Source of the DNA: Actinomycetes bacterium
Lineage (GTDB): Bacteria; Actinomycetota; Thermoleophilia; BMS3ABIN01
Direction of reading: 5' to 3'
Assembly: GCA_021791195.1 (NCBI GenBank)
Contig: JAJYXB010000016.1
Span: 50,723 to 114,722, forward strand
Length of the DNA: 64,000 nt
The notes beneath the pieces are model-generated. The model ran no database searches. It was not told the DNA's origin and saw nothing but the letters and a program-made list of their open reading frames with translations. Made by a program: the position numbers and the translations under genes. Each line of letters starts with the position of its first letter. Positions within the stretch are counted from its first letter, which is position 1. Positions 35,357 to 45,085 of the stretch are shown here, piece by piece.

Positions 35357-35683
35357 TCTCTCTCCCTTTTTTCAGCATACTGCAGATAAATAAGCCTTAC
35401 CCGGCCACGATGGCATTTACACCCGGAAATGCGGCTGCAGCGGCGGGGCCGTCGCGTTACGAAAAAGGATGAAATTCAACGGCTGATCCTGACCGGTAAA
35501 ACCGGGTATTTATCACAAACAGGTTTTGTTTTATAATACTCGCGCTTCTTGCCGCTCCAGGGGTTGGCGGCGCCGGCATGTCGCCGGGACAGGGCTTAAT
35601 ATTCATTTCCGTGGCGTCAACGATGACCGCGGTTTGGCGGCGCCGGCGTGCCTCTCGCCGTGAACAGGGTAAAAGGGATCTGT
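35357..35683. other. 327-bp intergenic stretch with a probable promoter and an imperfect direct repeat
   Basis: TATAAT at 35532-35537 with TTTATC 17 bases upstream (35509-35514) is a plausible promoter for the pilin-like gene, giving a leader of about 140 bases. In that leader TTGGCGGCGCCGGC(A/G)TG occurs at 35564-35580 and 35634-35650. Both copies are followed within 20 bases by a TCGCCG...ACAGGG block, so about 35 bases are duplicated. GGCGCC in each copy is palindromic. Confidence 0.45.
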
Positions 35684-36127
35684 ATGCGGAGCATTTTGTC
35701 CATCGTCATCGGCCTTGCCGTCTGGTGCGGCGTGGTCGGTTTTTCTGCCTATTCACTGGCGGCGGAGCGCTTGCCTGCGCCGCCGGCTGCCACCACTGCC
35801 GCTGACGGCGGCTGGCCGGACAGTGACAGCCACGTTTCCATGAACCCGATCGACCGGGCCTACCTGGCCGCGGCAAAAAGCCGTCTCAAGCAGGCAGAGT
35901 TTGCCCAGGAGATTTACGTGCTGGACAATAACTGTTATGCCTCCGACCTCGACCAGTTGCGCACCGAGGATCCGGCGCTGCCGGACAGTGTCCAGGTTGT
36001 CAGATCCAGCTGCAGCGGGTATCTGATCCGGTCTCAGGCGCACGATTCCGGCGCCACCATCGTCTCGCTGAAAAAAGAAAACGGCGCCGGCCAGTATCAC
36101 GCTGTTCAGACCGCTCCGGCTGGCTAG
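35684..36127 (+). CDS. Pilin-like secreted or membrane-tethered protein
   Basis: 147 residues from ATG 35684 (AAAGGGATCTGT upstream). A hydrophobic N-terminal segment (ILSIVIGLAVWCGVVGFSAYSLA) precedes a small domain with AKSRLKQAEFAQEIYVLDNNCYASDL, which resembles the stem-to-head region of type IV pilins and pseudopilins. Two cysteines (NNCYA, RSSCSG) could form a disulfide as in many pilins. The canonical GFTLIE prepilin site is absent, so processing would be by signal peptidase I or not at all. The neighbours give no pilus machinery. Tentative. Confidence 0.55.
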   Translation: MRSILSIVIGLAVWCGVVGFSAYSLAAERLPAPPAATTAADGGWPDSDSHVSMNPIDRAYLAAAKSRLKQAEFAQEIYVLDNNCYASDLDQLRTEDPALPDSVQVVRSSCSGYLIRSQAHDSGATIVSLKKENGAGQYHAVQTAPAG

Positions 36128-36271
36128 CCTTCCCTTAAATCCCTCAAGTTAGAGGAACTTCCCGTCGATTGGCGCATTAGTAAGTTGGAGGTTCCAGTCC
36201 GGCAGGCGCGCTTTCATCACCGGGGAATCGGGTTTCCTGCGCGGCCTCATCCTATTTCGCCGGCAAGACAG

Positions 36272-39200
36272 ATGGAAATAAAACCAGCAAGCGCTTCCGG
36301 AGCAGATCCCCTGAAATCGCGGGGGGCTGCAGATGGCCGGCCCAGCCTGGCCGTTGTCCTTGGCGAGGAAATGATCGCCAACGCGCTGCATCCATTCATT
36401 GATTATCTGGAGACAGCAGTTTCCGTCCATGAGGTGGATGGCGCCCAGGTAGGGGAAGTCCTCACCGGCAACGAGTATTGCCGCATCCTTCACAGCGCCG
36501 GCAAACAGGCCGGCAAGAGCTGCTGCTCAGCCGCCGCCCAGGTGGCGCGGGCAGCGATCGCTGGCAGCCGTGAAGAGATGCAATGCCCGGGCGGGATGAC
36601 AATCGTTGCCTACCCCATCATCGCGATCGACCAGACGATCGGCGCCTGTGTCGGTTGTGTCTCGGAACCGCCGACCGGCACGGCTGAGATCCGGACCGCC
36701 GCCCGGCAGTGCCAGGCAGATTTTAAACAGCTGCAGGAAGCCGCCGCACAGTTCTACCACAAGCCTGATTATTTATATGACGCCGCCCGCAAGCACCTGG
36801 AACAGCTGGCCCGCTCCCTGGGCAGCCTTTACTGCAACATCTGCGTCAAGGATGAAGCTGTCATCGACATGGCGCGGCGGGAGGCGGAGCTGGCCGAGGC
36901 GCGGGAGCTGGACAAGAGCATATTAAGCAGCGCCGCCACCAGCATCATCGCCGTGGACCGGGAGCTGAGGATCTCGGTCTGGAACCAGGCCACCGAGACG
37001 ATCACCGGCATACCCGGGGTCGCCGCCGTGGGCAGAAGGCTGAGCGACATTCTCAGCGAAGCCGGCGGTCCGGAATTCTGCCAGATCGTCGGCGGGGTCA
37101 TTGCCAGCGGCGAAGCCTGGCGACACGGCCAGCCGGTCAACTTTGACTTTCCCGGGGGCAGCAATGTCGTCCTCAGCAGCACGGTCACCCCGCTGCGAAA
37201 CGCCCTGGGCGAGATCGGCGGCGCCCTTGTCCTGAGCGAGAACGTCACCGAGGAAGACAGGTTGCGCCGCCAGGTCAACCGCCATATGCGCGAGCTGGAG
37301 GCGATCAACGAGCTGATTACCACCACGAACAGCACGCTGGACAAAGACGCGGTGCTGGCCAGCGCCGCGGACGCTTTCAAGGCAGCCGCGGGCGCCGAAC
37401 TGATCGTTATCTTCCTGTGTGGCCCGGAAAAGAGTTTCCTCCTGCCGGCACAGTTTTCCGGCCAGGCGGCAGCCGAAAGCCTGCTCGGCATCCGTGTCCG
37501 AATGGGGGTGGGCCCCGTCGGCGCCGCCGCTGAGTCGCGGGAAACGAGAGTCGCCTATGACCTGCGTCTGGAAAAAGCCTGCGCGTTTACCGCGGCGCTC
37601 AGGCAACAGACGCCAGAATTTGCCAGCATGGTGGCCGTGCCGCTCAAGACCAATGATGAGATCCTGGGAGTGCTTGCCGCATACTCATCCAGTGAAGGCA
37701 TCTGTTCCACAGTGCGAGTCGATTTTATCGAGCTGCTGGCAGACCAGCTGAGCATCTCCCTCCAGAACGCGCAGCTGTACACGGAAACGTGCGAAACCGG
37801 TTCCTTTCTCACCAGTCTCATGGACGGCATGGCCGAGGGCGTCTTCACAGCGGACGAGCATAGCTGTTTCAGTTATATCAATCCCGGAATGGAAGCAATC
37901 ACTGGTTATACCTCAAAAGATTTATGTGGTAAAAGTGTTCTCAGCGTTGTCGCCGAGGATCAGCGCGAACTGGTCAGCGCGATGATCGCCCGGCGCCGGG
38001 CAGGACACACCGACCGTTACGACGTGGACGTCATCCGCCAGGATGGCAGGCGAATCACCATCAGCCAGACAGTCTCGCCGCTGAGGCGAGGCGGCCGGAT
38101 CGTCGGAGCGATCGGCGTCATCACCGATATCACAGAAAGACTGAACCTGGAACAGCGGCTGATGGAACAGAATCAGAGGCTCAGTCTGCTGCAGTCGGTG
38201 ACCGCCAGAAGCGTCTCCGGCCTTGCCAGCGGCAAGGCCTTGCAGACCTTGGTCGATGAAACCGTGGCGGTCTTTGGCTATCCGCTGTGTTCCATTTTCA
38301 TGCCGGACGCCGATGGGACCAGGCTGCAGCTGGTAGTGAACCATGGTTACGACGCGGAGTTTGTCAGGCAGTTGAATGATGATGGCACGTTCAGGCTGGA
38401 CAATAAGTGTTTTGCCGGCACTCCGGCCGCGCAGGCTTTTCTCAAGTGCCGCCAGGAGGTGCTCAGCGACATTCCGGTGCTTGAGACCGACCCGCTGCTG
38501 AAGAAAGCCGCCAGTGAATATGATTTCCGGTCCGTGGTGGCGACGCCCATGGAATATTTCGGCGAGCAGCTCGGCGTCTTCACCGTTTGCAGCTGCAAAG
38601 CTGAGGGCTTTGATGCCGCCGAGCTCGAGTTCCTCAGCGCGGTCGCGGGAGTGGCGGCATCGATCGCCGGCAGCGACATGATCTTTAATCGACTGGCGGC
38701 GTCCGAGCGGCGCTACCGCGATCTGTATGATACGGCGGCTGACTGGATGTACACCCTCGACAGGGAAGGCCGCGTCCTCGACTGCAACGACACCATGGCG
38801 CGGAGGCTGGGCTACCCGAAAGACGAAATCCTGTCCCGGCACATTTATGATTTCGAGGATGAGGATGAACGTGGCCGGGCCAGGCTCGACCTGGAGGAGA
38901 CGTTCAGGCAGGGGGTGTTTTCCACCGAGCGGAGCTTTATCACCGCTGCCGGCGATCCGGTGGCCATCGAGATGAACGCCAGCTTCGTTTATGACGAACA
39001 TGAGAAGGCTTACCAGTGGCGGGTGATCGGGCGCGATGTCACCGACAAGCATGAGGTCGAGCGGCGCGTCAGGCTGCTGGCGGCCGCCATTGAAAATGCG
39101 CAGGAATGTGTTATAGTTACCGACCTCGAAGGCAGCGTGCTCTCGGTAAATGCCGCCGGCGCCGGTTACTTCGGCTACGCTCAGGAAGCCATGAATGGCA

Positions 39201-41425
39201 TGCGCCTGACCGATCTGTGGGCCGGCCGCAATCCCGCGGGTCTGGAGGAGGAGATCATCCGGGCTTCGCTGGGCCGCGGCTGGCAGGGCCAGCTATGGTA
39301 CCGGCGTGCCGATGGCAGTGAGTTTCCCGCGTTTGTCTCCTCGCAGCGCGTCGATGACGACGGCGGGAATCCCCTGGCGCTGGTGGCCATCTCGCGGGAC
39401 ATTTCCGCGGAACACCACATGACCACAGAAATACTGCGTCGCAACCGTGAGCTGGCGGTGCTGAACGCGGTTACATCGATGGCAGCGAAATCACTCGATC
39501 TCGAAAGCATATTGGGCTCGTGCATCAATTCGGTGGTGGAGTCGATGCACTACGACTCCGGCATGGTCTTCCTCCTGAGTGAGGATGGTAAATACCTGGA
39601 CGCTCACGTGCCGGTCAACATCCCCGATGACATGCTGGCCCGTGTCCGGCGAATCGAGGTGGGTAGCGGTTACGTCAGCCGCATCGCCGCCACGGGTGAG
39701 GCGATTTTCATCGATGACAGCCGCGACAGCCGCATCCGGCTTGAGGGGATGCCCGACCGGCTCGATTTTGCTTCGCTGGGGGGCGTGCCGCTGCTATCCA
39801 AAGACAGGATGATGGGCGTGATGATGGTGGGAACGGTCGAGCGCCGCGTCTTCGGTGAGCATGAACAGAACCTGCTGGAGTCGGTGGGAAAGACCATCGG
39901 CGCCGCCGTGGACAACGCCCGTTTGTTCACCAGTGTGGTCGAGGCAAAGAGCGAATGGGAGACCACCTTCGACGCGATGACCAATGGTGTATCCATCCAC
40001 AGCCCGGATTTCACCATCGTTCGCGCCAACCGGGCGCTGGCGGAACTGCTGGGTACAACCACAAAAGAACTAATAGGTAAAAAGTGCTACCGGGTTTTTC
40101 ACGGACTTGATCAGCCGATCGATGGTTGTCCGCACCGTCAGGCGATTGCCGGCGGGAAAAGCGCTTCGCTGGTAGTGGATGAGCCAACTCTGGGAAAAAC
40201 GCTTAGCATCTCTGCCGATCCCTTTTTCAGTTCCCGGGGATTGGTCAGAGGCACGGTTCACGATGTACGCGATATCACCGAGCAGGAGCAGCTGCGCGAT
40301 CAGGTGAACCAGGCTGATAAGCTGAGTGCGCTGGGAGAGATGGCGGGCGGCGTCGCCCATGATTTCAACAACTTTCTCACTGTAATTCTGGGCAACGCCC
40401 AGTTGCTGCTGGGGGATTCGAAGCTGGACAGCGAGGACCGCGAGCTGCTGAAAACGATCGAGCGCGTGGCGGGCGACGCGGCCGAAACGGTGCGCCGCGT
40501 CCAGGAATTCACCCGGGTGCGGACTTCGCGCAGCTTCGAGCTGGTCGATGTCAACCAGGTGATCCGCAACGCGATCGAGGTGGCGCGGCCACGCTGGAAG
40601 GATGAAGCCGATGCCCGCGGCGTCGCCATCGGACTTGAACTGGATATCGCCGACGTTCCCTGGGTCAGGGCGAGCGAATCAGAGCTGGGGGAAGTAATAG
40701 TCAATCTGCTGGTCAACGCGGCGGATGCCACGGATAAGAACGGACATATCTCGATTGCGTCACATGTGGAGAATGATCACGTCGTCGTCAGTGTCAGCGA
40801 CGAAGGCTGCGGCATGAGCGAGGAGCAGCTGCGGCGCGTCTTCGAACCATTTTACTCGACCAAGGGCTCGGGGGGCAGCGGCCTGGGCCTCAGTGTCGCT
40901 TATGGCATCATCACCCGCCATGGGGGAAAGATCTCGGCTCAAAGCCGCAGGGGCAAAGGCTCGGTGTTCACGGTTGAGCTGCCGGTTGTGGAACCGGTCG
41001 AAACAGCGGAACAGACTGAAGCAAAGGAACCGGAGCCGGTCCGGGCGGTGCGGGTTCTCGTCATCGACGACGCAGTCCTGATCCGCCGCCTGCTGGACGG
41101 CATGCTGCGCGGCATGGGGCACCAGGTCGAGACCGCCGGCTCCGGTCAGGATGGCATCGGCCTGTTTGAAAAAGCGATTGCCGCCGGCCGGGAATTCGAT
41201 CTTGTCCTGACCGACCTGGGCATGCCCGGTATGTCTGGCTGGGATGTGGCGGAAATCGTCAAGAGCGCCAGTCCCGAAACGCCGGTAGCGCTTATCACCG
41301 GCTGGGGAGACCAGCTCGATCCGGAAAAAATGAAACAGAGCAAGGTCGACGCGGTGATCGCCAAGCCGTTCAGCCTGGAGCAGATCCGCAACCTGGTCGG
41401 CAGGATCGTCCCGCCGATCGGGTAG
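36272..41425 (+). CDS. Giant soluble hybrid histidine kinase: PocR, 5 PAS, 3 GAF, HisKA, HATPase, REC
   Basis: 1,717 residues from ATG 36272 (an in-frame TTG at 36185 would add 29). Order: PocR-type ligand domain (about 15-170) with cysteine motifs GNEYCRILH, KSCCSAA and CPGGMT, PAS (about 210-330), GAF (345-500), PAS (505-640), GAF (650-810), PAS (815-935), PAS (940-1060), GAF (1075-1225), PAS (1235-1350). Then HisKA with H1363 in GGVAHDFNNFLT, HATPase with NLLVNAADAT and DEGCGMSE, and a receiver domain with phospho-acceptor D1648 in LTDLGMPG. No membrane segment is visible, so it senses cytoplasmic signals. PocR binds small diols in the namesake regulator, and here its cysteines could bind metal or Fe-S. 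The absence of a separate response regulator next door suggests phosphorelay to a distant protein. Confidence 0.9.
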   Translation: MEIKPASASGADPLKSRGAADGRPSLAVVLGEEMIANALHPFIDYLETAVSVHEVDGAQVGEVLTGNEYCRILHSAGKQAGKSCCSAAAQVARAAIAGSREEMQCPGGMTIVAYPIIAIDQTIGACVGCVSEPPTGTAEIRTAARQCQADFKQLQEAAAQFYHKPDYLYDAARKHLEQLARSLGSLYCNICVKDEAVIDMARREAELAEARELDKSILSSAATSIIAVDRELRISVWNQATETITGIPGVAAVGRRLSDILSEAGGPEFCQIVGGVIASGEAWRHGQPVNFDFPGGSNVVLSSTVTPLRNALGEIGGALVLSENVTEEDRLRRQVNRHMRELEAINELITTTNSTLDKDAVLASAADAFKAAAGAELIVIFLCGPEKSFLLPAQFSGQAAAESLLGIRVRMGVGPVGAAAESRETRVAYDLRLEKACAFTAALRQQTPEFASMVAVPLKTNDEILGVLAAYSSSEGICSTVRVDFIELLADQLSISLQNAQLYTETCETGSFLTSLMDGMAEGVFTADEHSCFSYINPGMEAITGYTSKDLCGKSVLSVVAEDQRELVSAMIARRRAGHTDRYDVDVIRQDGRRITISQTVSPLRRGGRIVGAIGVITDITERLNLEQRLMEQNQRLSLLQSVTARSVSGLASGKALQTLVDETVAVFGYPLCSIFMPDADGTRLQLVVNHGYDAEFVRQLNDDGTFRLDNKCFAGTPAAQAFLKCRQEVLSDIPVLETDPLLKKAASEYDFRSVVATPMEYFGEQLGVFTVCSCKAEGFDAAELEFLSAVAGVAASIAGSDMIFNRLAASERRYRDLYDTAADWMYTLDREGRVLDCNDTMARRLGYPKDEILSRHIYDFEDEDERGRARLDLEETFRQGVFSTERSFITAAGDPVAIEMNASFVYDEHEKAYQWRVIGRDVTDKHEVERRVRLLAAAIENAQECVIVTDLEGSVLSVNAAGAGYFGYAQEAMNGMRLTDLWAGRNPAGLEEEIIRASLGRGWQGQLWYRRADGSEFPAFVSSQRVDDDGGNPLALVAISRDISAEHHMTTEILRRNRELAVLNAVTSMAAKSLDLESILGSCINSVVESMHYDSGMVFLLSEDGKYLDAHVPVNIPDDMLARVRRIEVGSGYVSRIAATGEAIFIDDSRDSRIRLEGMPDRLDFASLGGVPLLSKDRMMGVMMVGTVERRVFGEHEQNLLESVGKTIGAAVDNARLFTSVVEAKSEWETTFDAMTNGVSIHSPDFTIVRANRALAELLGTTTKELIGKKCYRVFHGLDQPIDGCPHRQAIAGGKSASLVVDEPTLGKTLSISADPFFSSRGLVRGTVHDVRDITEQEQLRDQVNQADKLSALGEMAGGVAHDFNNFLTVILGNAQLLLGDSKLDSEDRELLKTIERVAGDAAETVRRVQEFTRVRTSRSFELVDVNQVIRNAIEVARPRWKDEADARGVAIGLELDIADVPWVRASESELGEVIVNLLVNAADATDKNGHISIASHVENDHVVVSVSDEGCGMSEEQLRRVFEPFYSTKGSGGSGLGLSVAYGIITRHGGKISAQSRRGKGSVFTVELPVVEPVETAEQTEAKEPEPVRAVRVLVIDDAVLIRRLLDGMLRGMGHQVETAGSGQDGIGLFEKAIAAGREFDLVLTDLGMPGMSGWDVAEIVKSASPETPVALITGWGDQLDPEKMKQSKVDAVIAKPFSLEQIRNLVGRIVPPIG

Positions 41426-41517
41426 ACTGGTTTTATCCTGCCAGGAGCGCCGGCACACGGCACGTGGTAGGATTAGAACAGGCATGATGGCAGGACGAAT
41501 CGCTGAAGGAGAATTGT

Positions 41518-42618
41518 TTGAGAGTCGGTTTTGACGCGCGCATGATTTCCTGGCGTGGAGTGGGCACCTACTCGCGCAACATGCTGAAACAGTTTGCCCA
41601 GGTTCCTGACCTGGAGGTTGTCTGTTTCTACAACGACGGCACCAGCGACCGCATTCCCAGCGGCGAAAATTTCGTCAAGGTGGCGCTTAACGAGGAAGTC
41701 TTTACCACGCGCAACCTGACAAAGATCGGACATGCGGTAAAAAAAGCCGGCTGCCAGCTCTTCCATACCCCTTATGTAGTCGCTCCGGGCAATCTCGACT
41801 GTCCGCTGCTGGTGACCGCTCATGACATCATCCCGCTGCTGTTTCCCAAAAGCATCCCCAGCTTCTGGCTGCGCCGCACCTACAAGGGACTGCTGGCGGA
41901 TGCGGTCGGCAAAGCTGATCACATCATCACTGTGTCAACGGTTTCGCAGTCTTACCTGCTGGCCCATTTCAACCTGCCGCTAGGCAAGGTTTCCGTGATC
42001 CTGGACGGAGTCGGCCATGAGTTCGGTCCGCGCAGCGATCAGGAGACCGCGGCTGTCTGCGCCAAATACGGCATCGGCCGGCCGCATATCCTCTGGCTGG
42101 GCGAGTACATCGCTCACAAGAATGTCACCGCCCTGGTGAGCGCATATTCGGCGCTCTCGCCCAAGATCCGGGCGCACTACAAGCTGGTGCTGGCGGGGGA
42201 GAAGAGCGGCGACTGGCAGGAGGTGCACAAGGAGGCGGTGCGCCGCGGCGTCGGCGACCTGGTGAATTTCACCGGCTTTATCGAGGAGCCGGACCTGCCG
42301 GCGCTTTATACCGCCGCCGATCTGTTCTGTTTTCCTTCACTTTATGAAGGCTTCGGTCTGCCGCCGCTGGAGGCGATGGCCTGCGGCACGCCGGTGGTCT
42401 GTTCCAATTCCTCATCGCTGCCGGAGGTGGTGGGAGACGGCGGCCTGCTGGTGGCGCCGCGCTCGGCCGCGCTGAGCGCCGCCATCACCGAGGTGCTCAC
42501 CAACGACAACCTGCGCCAGCGCCTGCGCAAGCGCGGCATGGCCCGCGCCTCGATGTTCTCCTGGGATACCGCCGCCGCCAAAACGCTGGATCTCTATCGC
42601 GAGCTGGCGCAGCAGTAA
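41518..42618 (+). CDS. Family 4 glycosyltransferase
   Basis: 366 residues, GT-B fold. N-terminal VGFDARMISWRGVGTYSRNM, donor-site segments ILWLGEYIAHKN and NFTGFIEEPDLPALYTAADLF, and the EX7E motif within YEGFGLPPLEAMACGTPVV. This is the mannosyl/rhamnosyl-transferase type. The start is TTG at 41518 with AAGGAG upstream. It follows the sensor kinase by 92 bases and is followed by tRNA-Thr. The nearby sequence does not tell which polysaccharide it makes. Confidence 0.85.
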   Translation: MRVGFDARMISWRGVGTYSRNMLKQFAQVPDLEVVCFYNDGTSDRIPSGENFVKVALNEEVFTTRNLTKIGHAVKKAGCQLFHTPYVVAPGNLDCPLLVTAHDIIPLLFPKSIPSFWLRRTYKGLLADAVGKADHIITVSTVSQSYLLAHFNLPLGKVSVILDGVGHEFGPRSDQETAAVCAKYGIGRPHILWLGEYIAHKNVTALVSAYSALSPKIRAHYKLVLAGEKSGDWQEVHKEAVRRGVGDLVNFTGFIEEPDLPALYTAADLFCFPSLYEGFGLPPLEAMACGTPVVCSNSSSLPEVVGDGGLLVAPRSAALSAAITEVLTNDNLRQRLRKRGMARASMFSWDTAAAKTLDLYRELAQQ

Positions 42619-42622
42619 GCGG

Positions 42623-42651
42623 TTCTCACTACCCGCATCCTCCGCTATAAT
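42623..42651 (+). promoter_or_regulatory. Probable promoter of tRNA-Thr(CGT)
   Basis: TTCTCA (42623-42628) and a perfect TATAAT (42646-42651) are 17 bases apart, 40 bases before the mature tRNA. A small hairpin, CGGGCA/TGCCCG (42659-42677), lies in the leader and could also be a weak terminator for the glycosyltransferase gene. Confidence 0.5.
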
Positions 42652-42691
42652 TAAATCTCGGGCAGGGACCTTGCCCGCTCTTTCTTCTCAA

Positions 42692-42767
42692 GCCGACGTA
42701 GCTCAGCTGGTAGAGCAGCTCACTCGTAATGAGCAGGTCTGCGGTTCGATTCCGCACGTCGGCTCCA
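42692..42767 (+). tRNA. tRNA-Thr (anticodon CGT)
   Basis: Complete cloverleaf: acceptor GCCGACG/CGTCGGC, D-arm GCTC/GAGC, anticodon arm GCTCA/TGAGC with loop CTCGTAA (anticodon CGT at 42725-42727), T-arm with GGTTCGATT, and encoded CCA. Reads ACG codons. Confidence 0.97.
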
Positions 42768-42823
42768 TCTTAACCAACCACCCCAATAGAGTCAGTCACT
42801 ATATTCGAGCGCTCCGACGGCAC

Positions 42824-43996
42824 TTAGGCACCGCCACAACTATGTTCTGAATCATACGCTTGCCAGGATTCATTGGTCCTTAAGTTGGTGGCCTTATAAA
42901 GCTTGCCGCGGTCGTCTCCTGGGGGGCAGTTGGACGGAAGTGAAACAAGACAAAGCTGTACCTGGTCGCCAACTCGCCAGTCACTTACGCTCGGGCTCAG
43001 GTCGTACGAGACCTGATAACCACCATTGGCATACATTATTGTAATACCGCTATTTGGTACAGGCACACCACCTGAGGTCAACCTGGTTCCAATATTCGTA
43101 ATTGTCGTAATCGAGCACTGACCAACTCTTGCCGGCAGAGCGTTATTTGCGGAGCCATTACAAGATTGATAGCTGATCCCGTTATGGGGTCTGCTGACGT
43201 CGATCAGCCAGGAGCCGTTCTCGCGCTTGAATGTATAGTCCAGCGTCCAGTTATCGCAGGTCTCGCCGTTTGGCCCATAACCTGGATCCTGCGTACTGGT
43301 GAAAGTGACAAATACCTGAAGCGTCGCCGCGTCCACCGGTGTAATGTCATGGACAGCAACTTTAAAATCGTTACTTGTAGCATCATCTTGGGCCAGCTTC
43401 TCGACGCCGCCCACCCGCTGCTGGCCCGCCGCTGTAAACTGCTGCCACACCGTCTGCCAACTGCGAGAATTAACCCCCCAGAAGTAAGTCCCAAGTGTCG
43501 CAACCACACCGCCGGCACCGGGTTGGGCGCGAAGCTCGTCAGAGATCTCGATCGGAAAGGAGTCATGCGACGGGTTCGGAGAAGAGGCAGTGGTTATAGG
43601 AGTTGAATTTGTAAAAACAGGGCTTGTGGAAGATGTACTTGAGGTTGTGACTGCGCTAAGTGAATTTGAGGTTTGCGGAGCTGCCGGCTTATCGCCATTG
43701 GAATTGATCAATGCAAAGGCAGCGCCACCTGCGATGGCAAATACACAGGCTCCGGCAATTACAGGAACTAGAAATTTCTTGCTTAATAGCTGATAATGAG
43801 GCGCATGATCCTTTGAAAACGCATCGGTTTTACCTTGAGAGATTTCATCCTTTGTGACAGAACCGCTCGCATGATCCTGTGAACCTGACGATTCTTCTGC
43901 CCCGTTGTCTGAAGCTATAAGCCCTTTGCCGCAGTGCACGCAGAAACGCGCATTGCCTCTTGGTAGCTCTTTCCCACAGTATGAACAAAAGCCCAT
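42824..43996 (-). CDS. Zinc-ribbon, single-pass membrane protein of unknown function
   Basis: 390 residues. N-terminal double CxxC zinc ribbon (FCSYCGKEL and FCVHCGKG), a linker, one transmembrane segment (about 78-96, VPVIAGACVFAIAGGAAFALI), then a Ser/Thr-rich stalk and an extracellular part. A SnoaL/NTF2-like region (about 155-270: WQTVWQQFTAAGQQRV ... WLIDVSRP) is followed by a cysteine-containing C-terminal domain. The ribbon-TM-NTF2 design is common in actinobacterial surface proteins. Third-position GC is visibly lower than in the flanking genes. No partner suggested by context. Confidence 0.75.
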   Translation of the reverse strand: MGFCSYCGKELPRGNARFCVHCGKGLIASDNGAEESSGSQDHASGSVTKDEISQGKTDAFSKDHAPHYQLLSKKFLVPVIAGACVFAIAGGAAFALINSNGDKPAAPQTSNSLSAVTTSSTSSTSPVFTNSTPITTASSPNPSHDSFPIEISDELRAQPGAGGVVATLGTYFWGVNSRSWQTVWQQFTAAGQQRVGGVEKLAQDDATSNDFKVAVHDITPVDAATLQVFVTFTSTQDPGYGPNGETCDNWTLDYTFKRENGSWLIDVSRPHNGISYQSCNGSANNALPARVGQCSITTITNIGTRLTSGGVPVPNSGITIMYANGGYQVSYDLSPSVSDWRVGDQVQLCLVSLPSNCPPGDDRGKLYKATNLRTNESWQAYDSEHSCGGA

Positions 43997-44047
43997 TTAA
44001 CCAGTCACCTTTGTCAATCTTCTCGACGTAAAGCAGAATGACTTGCT

Positions 44048-44056
44048 TGATATAAT
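44048..44056 (+). promoter_or_regulatory. Extended -10 promoter for the amidase operon
   Basis: TGATATAAT: a TG one base ahead of a perfect TATAAT, which can work without a good -35 element. The ATG of the amidase gene is 55 bases downstream. Confidence 0.45.
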
Positions 44057-44110
44057 TTGAAAACTATCGCATGGCTATAGCCCTAAACAGTCAATATTTA
44101 ATGAGAAGAA

Positions 44111-45046
44111 ATGCTTTCTGGTAAGCCAATGAACAATCAGCAGGAGTTACGAAAAAAGCAGCTGCTCAAAAGGCGGCGGCAGCGCATATCAGCGCTTTTG
44201 GTTCTTGCTGCTGTGTTACTGTTTTCAGCTGGAGCTTTTGCGGTTGAAAAAGGCCGCTCTGAAAACAGCACACCTATTAAAACCTCAACTGACGCTCTTG
44301 ACAGCCCTGTCTCTGTCCAGACAGCCGCCACTCAGACTGAGCCAGCAGAAAGCGCACAACCAGCCGCCGTGATTCAAACTCAAACCGCTGCCCCATTAAA
44401 GACAAACAAGCTTGCCGGAAAAGTAATCTGCATCGATCCGGGTCACGCATCCAATCCAGATCTGGGAACCGAACCGATCGGTCCGGGGTCCTCCCAAATG
44501 AAAGTTAAAGATCCAGGGGGAACTGCCGGAATGGTAACAGGCATTGGTGAACGGGTGGTCACACTCGCCATCGCCGAAGATTTAAAGCCGCTTCTGGAAG
44601 CCGAGGGCGCTACCGTAGTTATGACCAGGGAAGGTGAGATATTTCATGGGGGAAACATCGAGCGAGCCCAGATTGCGAACAATGCCCACGCCGATCTATT
44701 CCTGAGGATTCACGCTGACGGATCGACGAATCACTCTGAAACCGGCGCCAGTACTCTTTATCCTGCAGATATCCCCGGCTGGACAAACGGTATATACGCA
44801 CAAAGCAAGAAGGCGGCTGCTGCTGTCCAATCTTCGATGGTTAATAATCTGGGTGTTAAAGATGACGGCATTGTCAAGAGGAGCGACTTGACCGGCTTTA
44901 ACTGGTCGAAGGTACCGGCTATTCTTGTGGAGTGCGGGTTTATGACGGACCCGGCTGAGGAGCAAAAGCTGATCTCGTCAGATTACCAGCAGCAGATTGC
45001 CAAGGCGCTGCTATTGGGAATTGAAAGCTATTTTTCGACATCGTAA
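44111..45046 (+). CDS. N-acetylmuramoyl-L-alanine amidase (Amidase_3)
   Basis: 311 residues. A basic N-terminus and signal-anchor (ISALLVLAAVLLFSAGAFA), a low-complexity linker, then the amidase domain: VICIDPGHAS (first zinc histidine), GIGERVVTLAI (glutamate ligand), LFLRIHADGS (second histidine), and LVECGFMTDPAEEQ (catalytic glutamate). It cleaves the bond between muramic acid and stem peptide in peptidoglycan, outside the membrane. ATG 44111 with GAGAAG upstream. 39 bases later a GH3 glucosaminidase begins on the same strand, so the pair is a wall-turnover unit. Confidence 0.9.
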   Translation: MLSGKPMNNQQELRKKQLLKRRRQRISALLVLAAVLLFSAGAFAVEKGRSENSTPIKTSTDALDSPVSVQTAATQTEPAESAQPAAVIQTQTAAPLKTNKLAGKVICIDPGHASNPDLGTEPIGPGSSQMKVKDPGGTAGMVTGIGERVVTLAIAEDLKPLLEAEGATVVMTREGEIFHGGNIERAQIANNAHADLFLRIHADGSTNHSETGASTLYPADIPGWTNGIYAQSKKAAAAVQSSMVNNLGVKDDGIVKRSDLTGFNWSKVPAILVECGFMTDPAEEQKLISSDYQQQIAKALLLGIESYFSTS

Positions 45047-45085
45047 CTGGGGATTCGCTTAGTTATTGAAATTCTTTGAAAGGCA

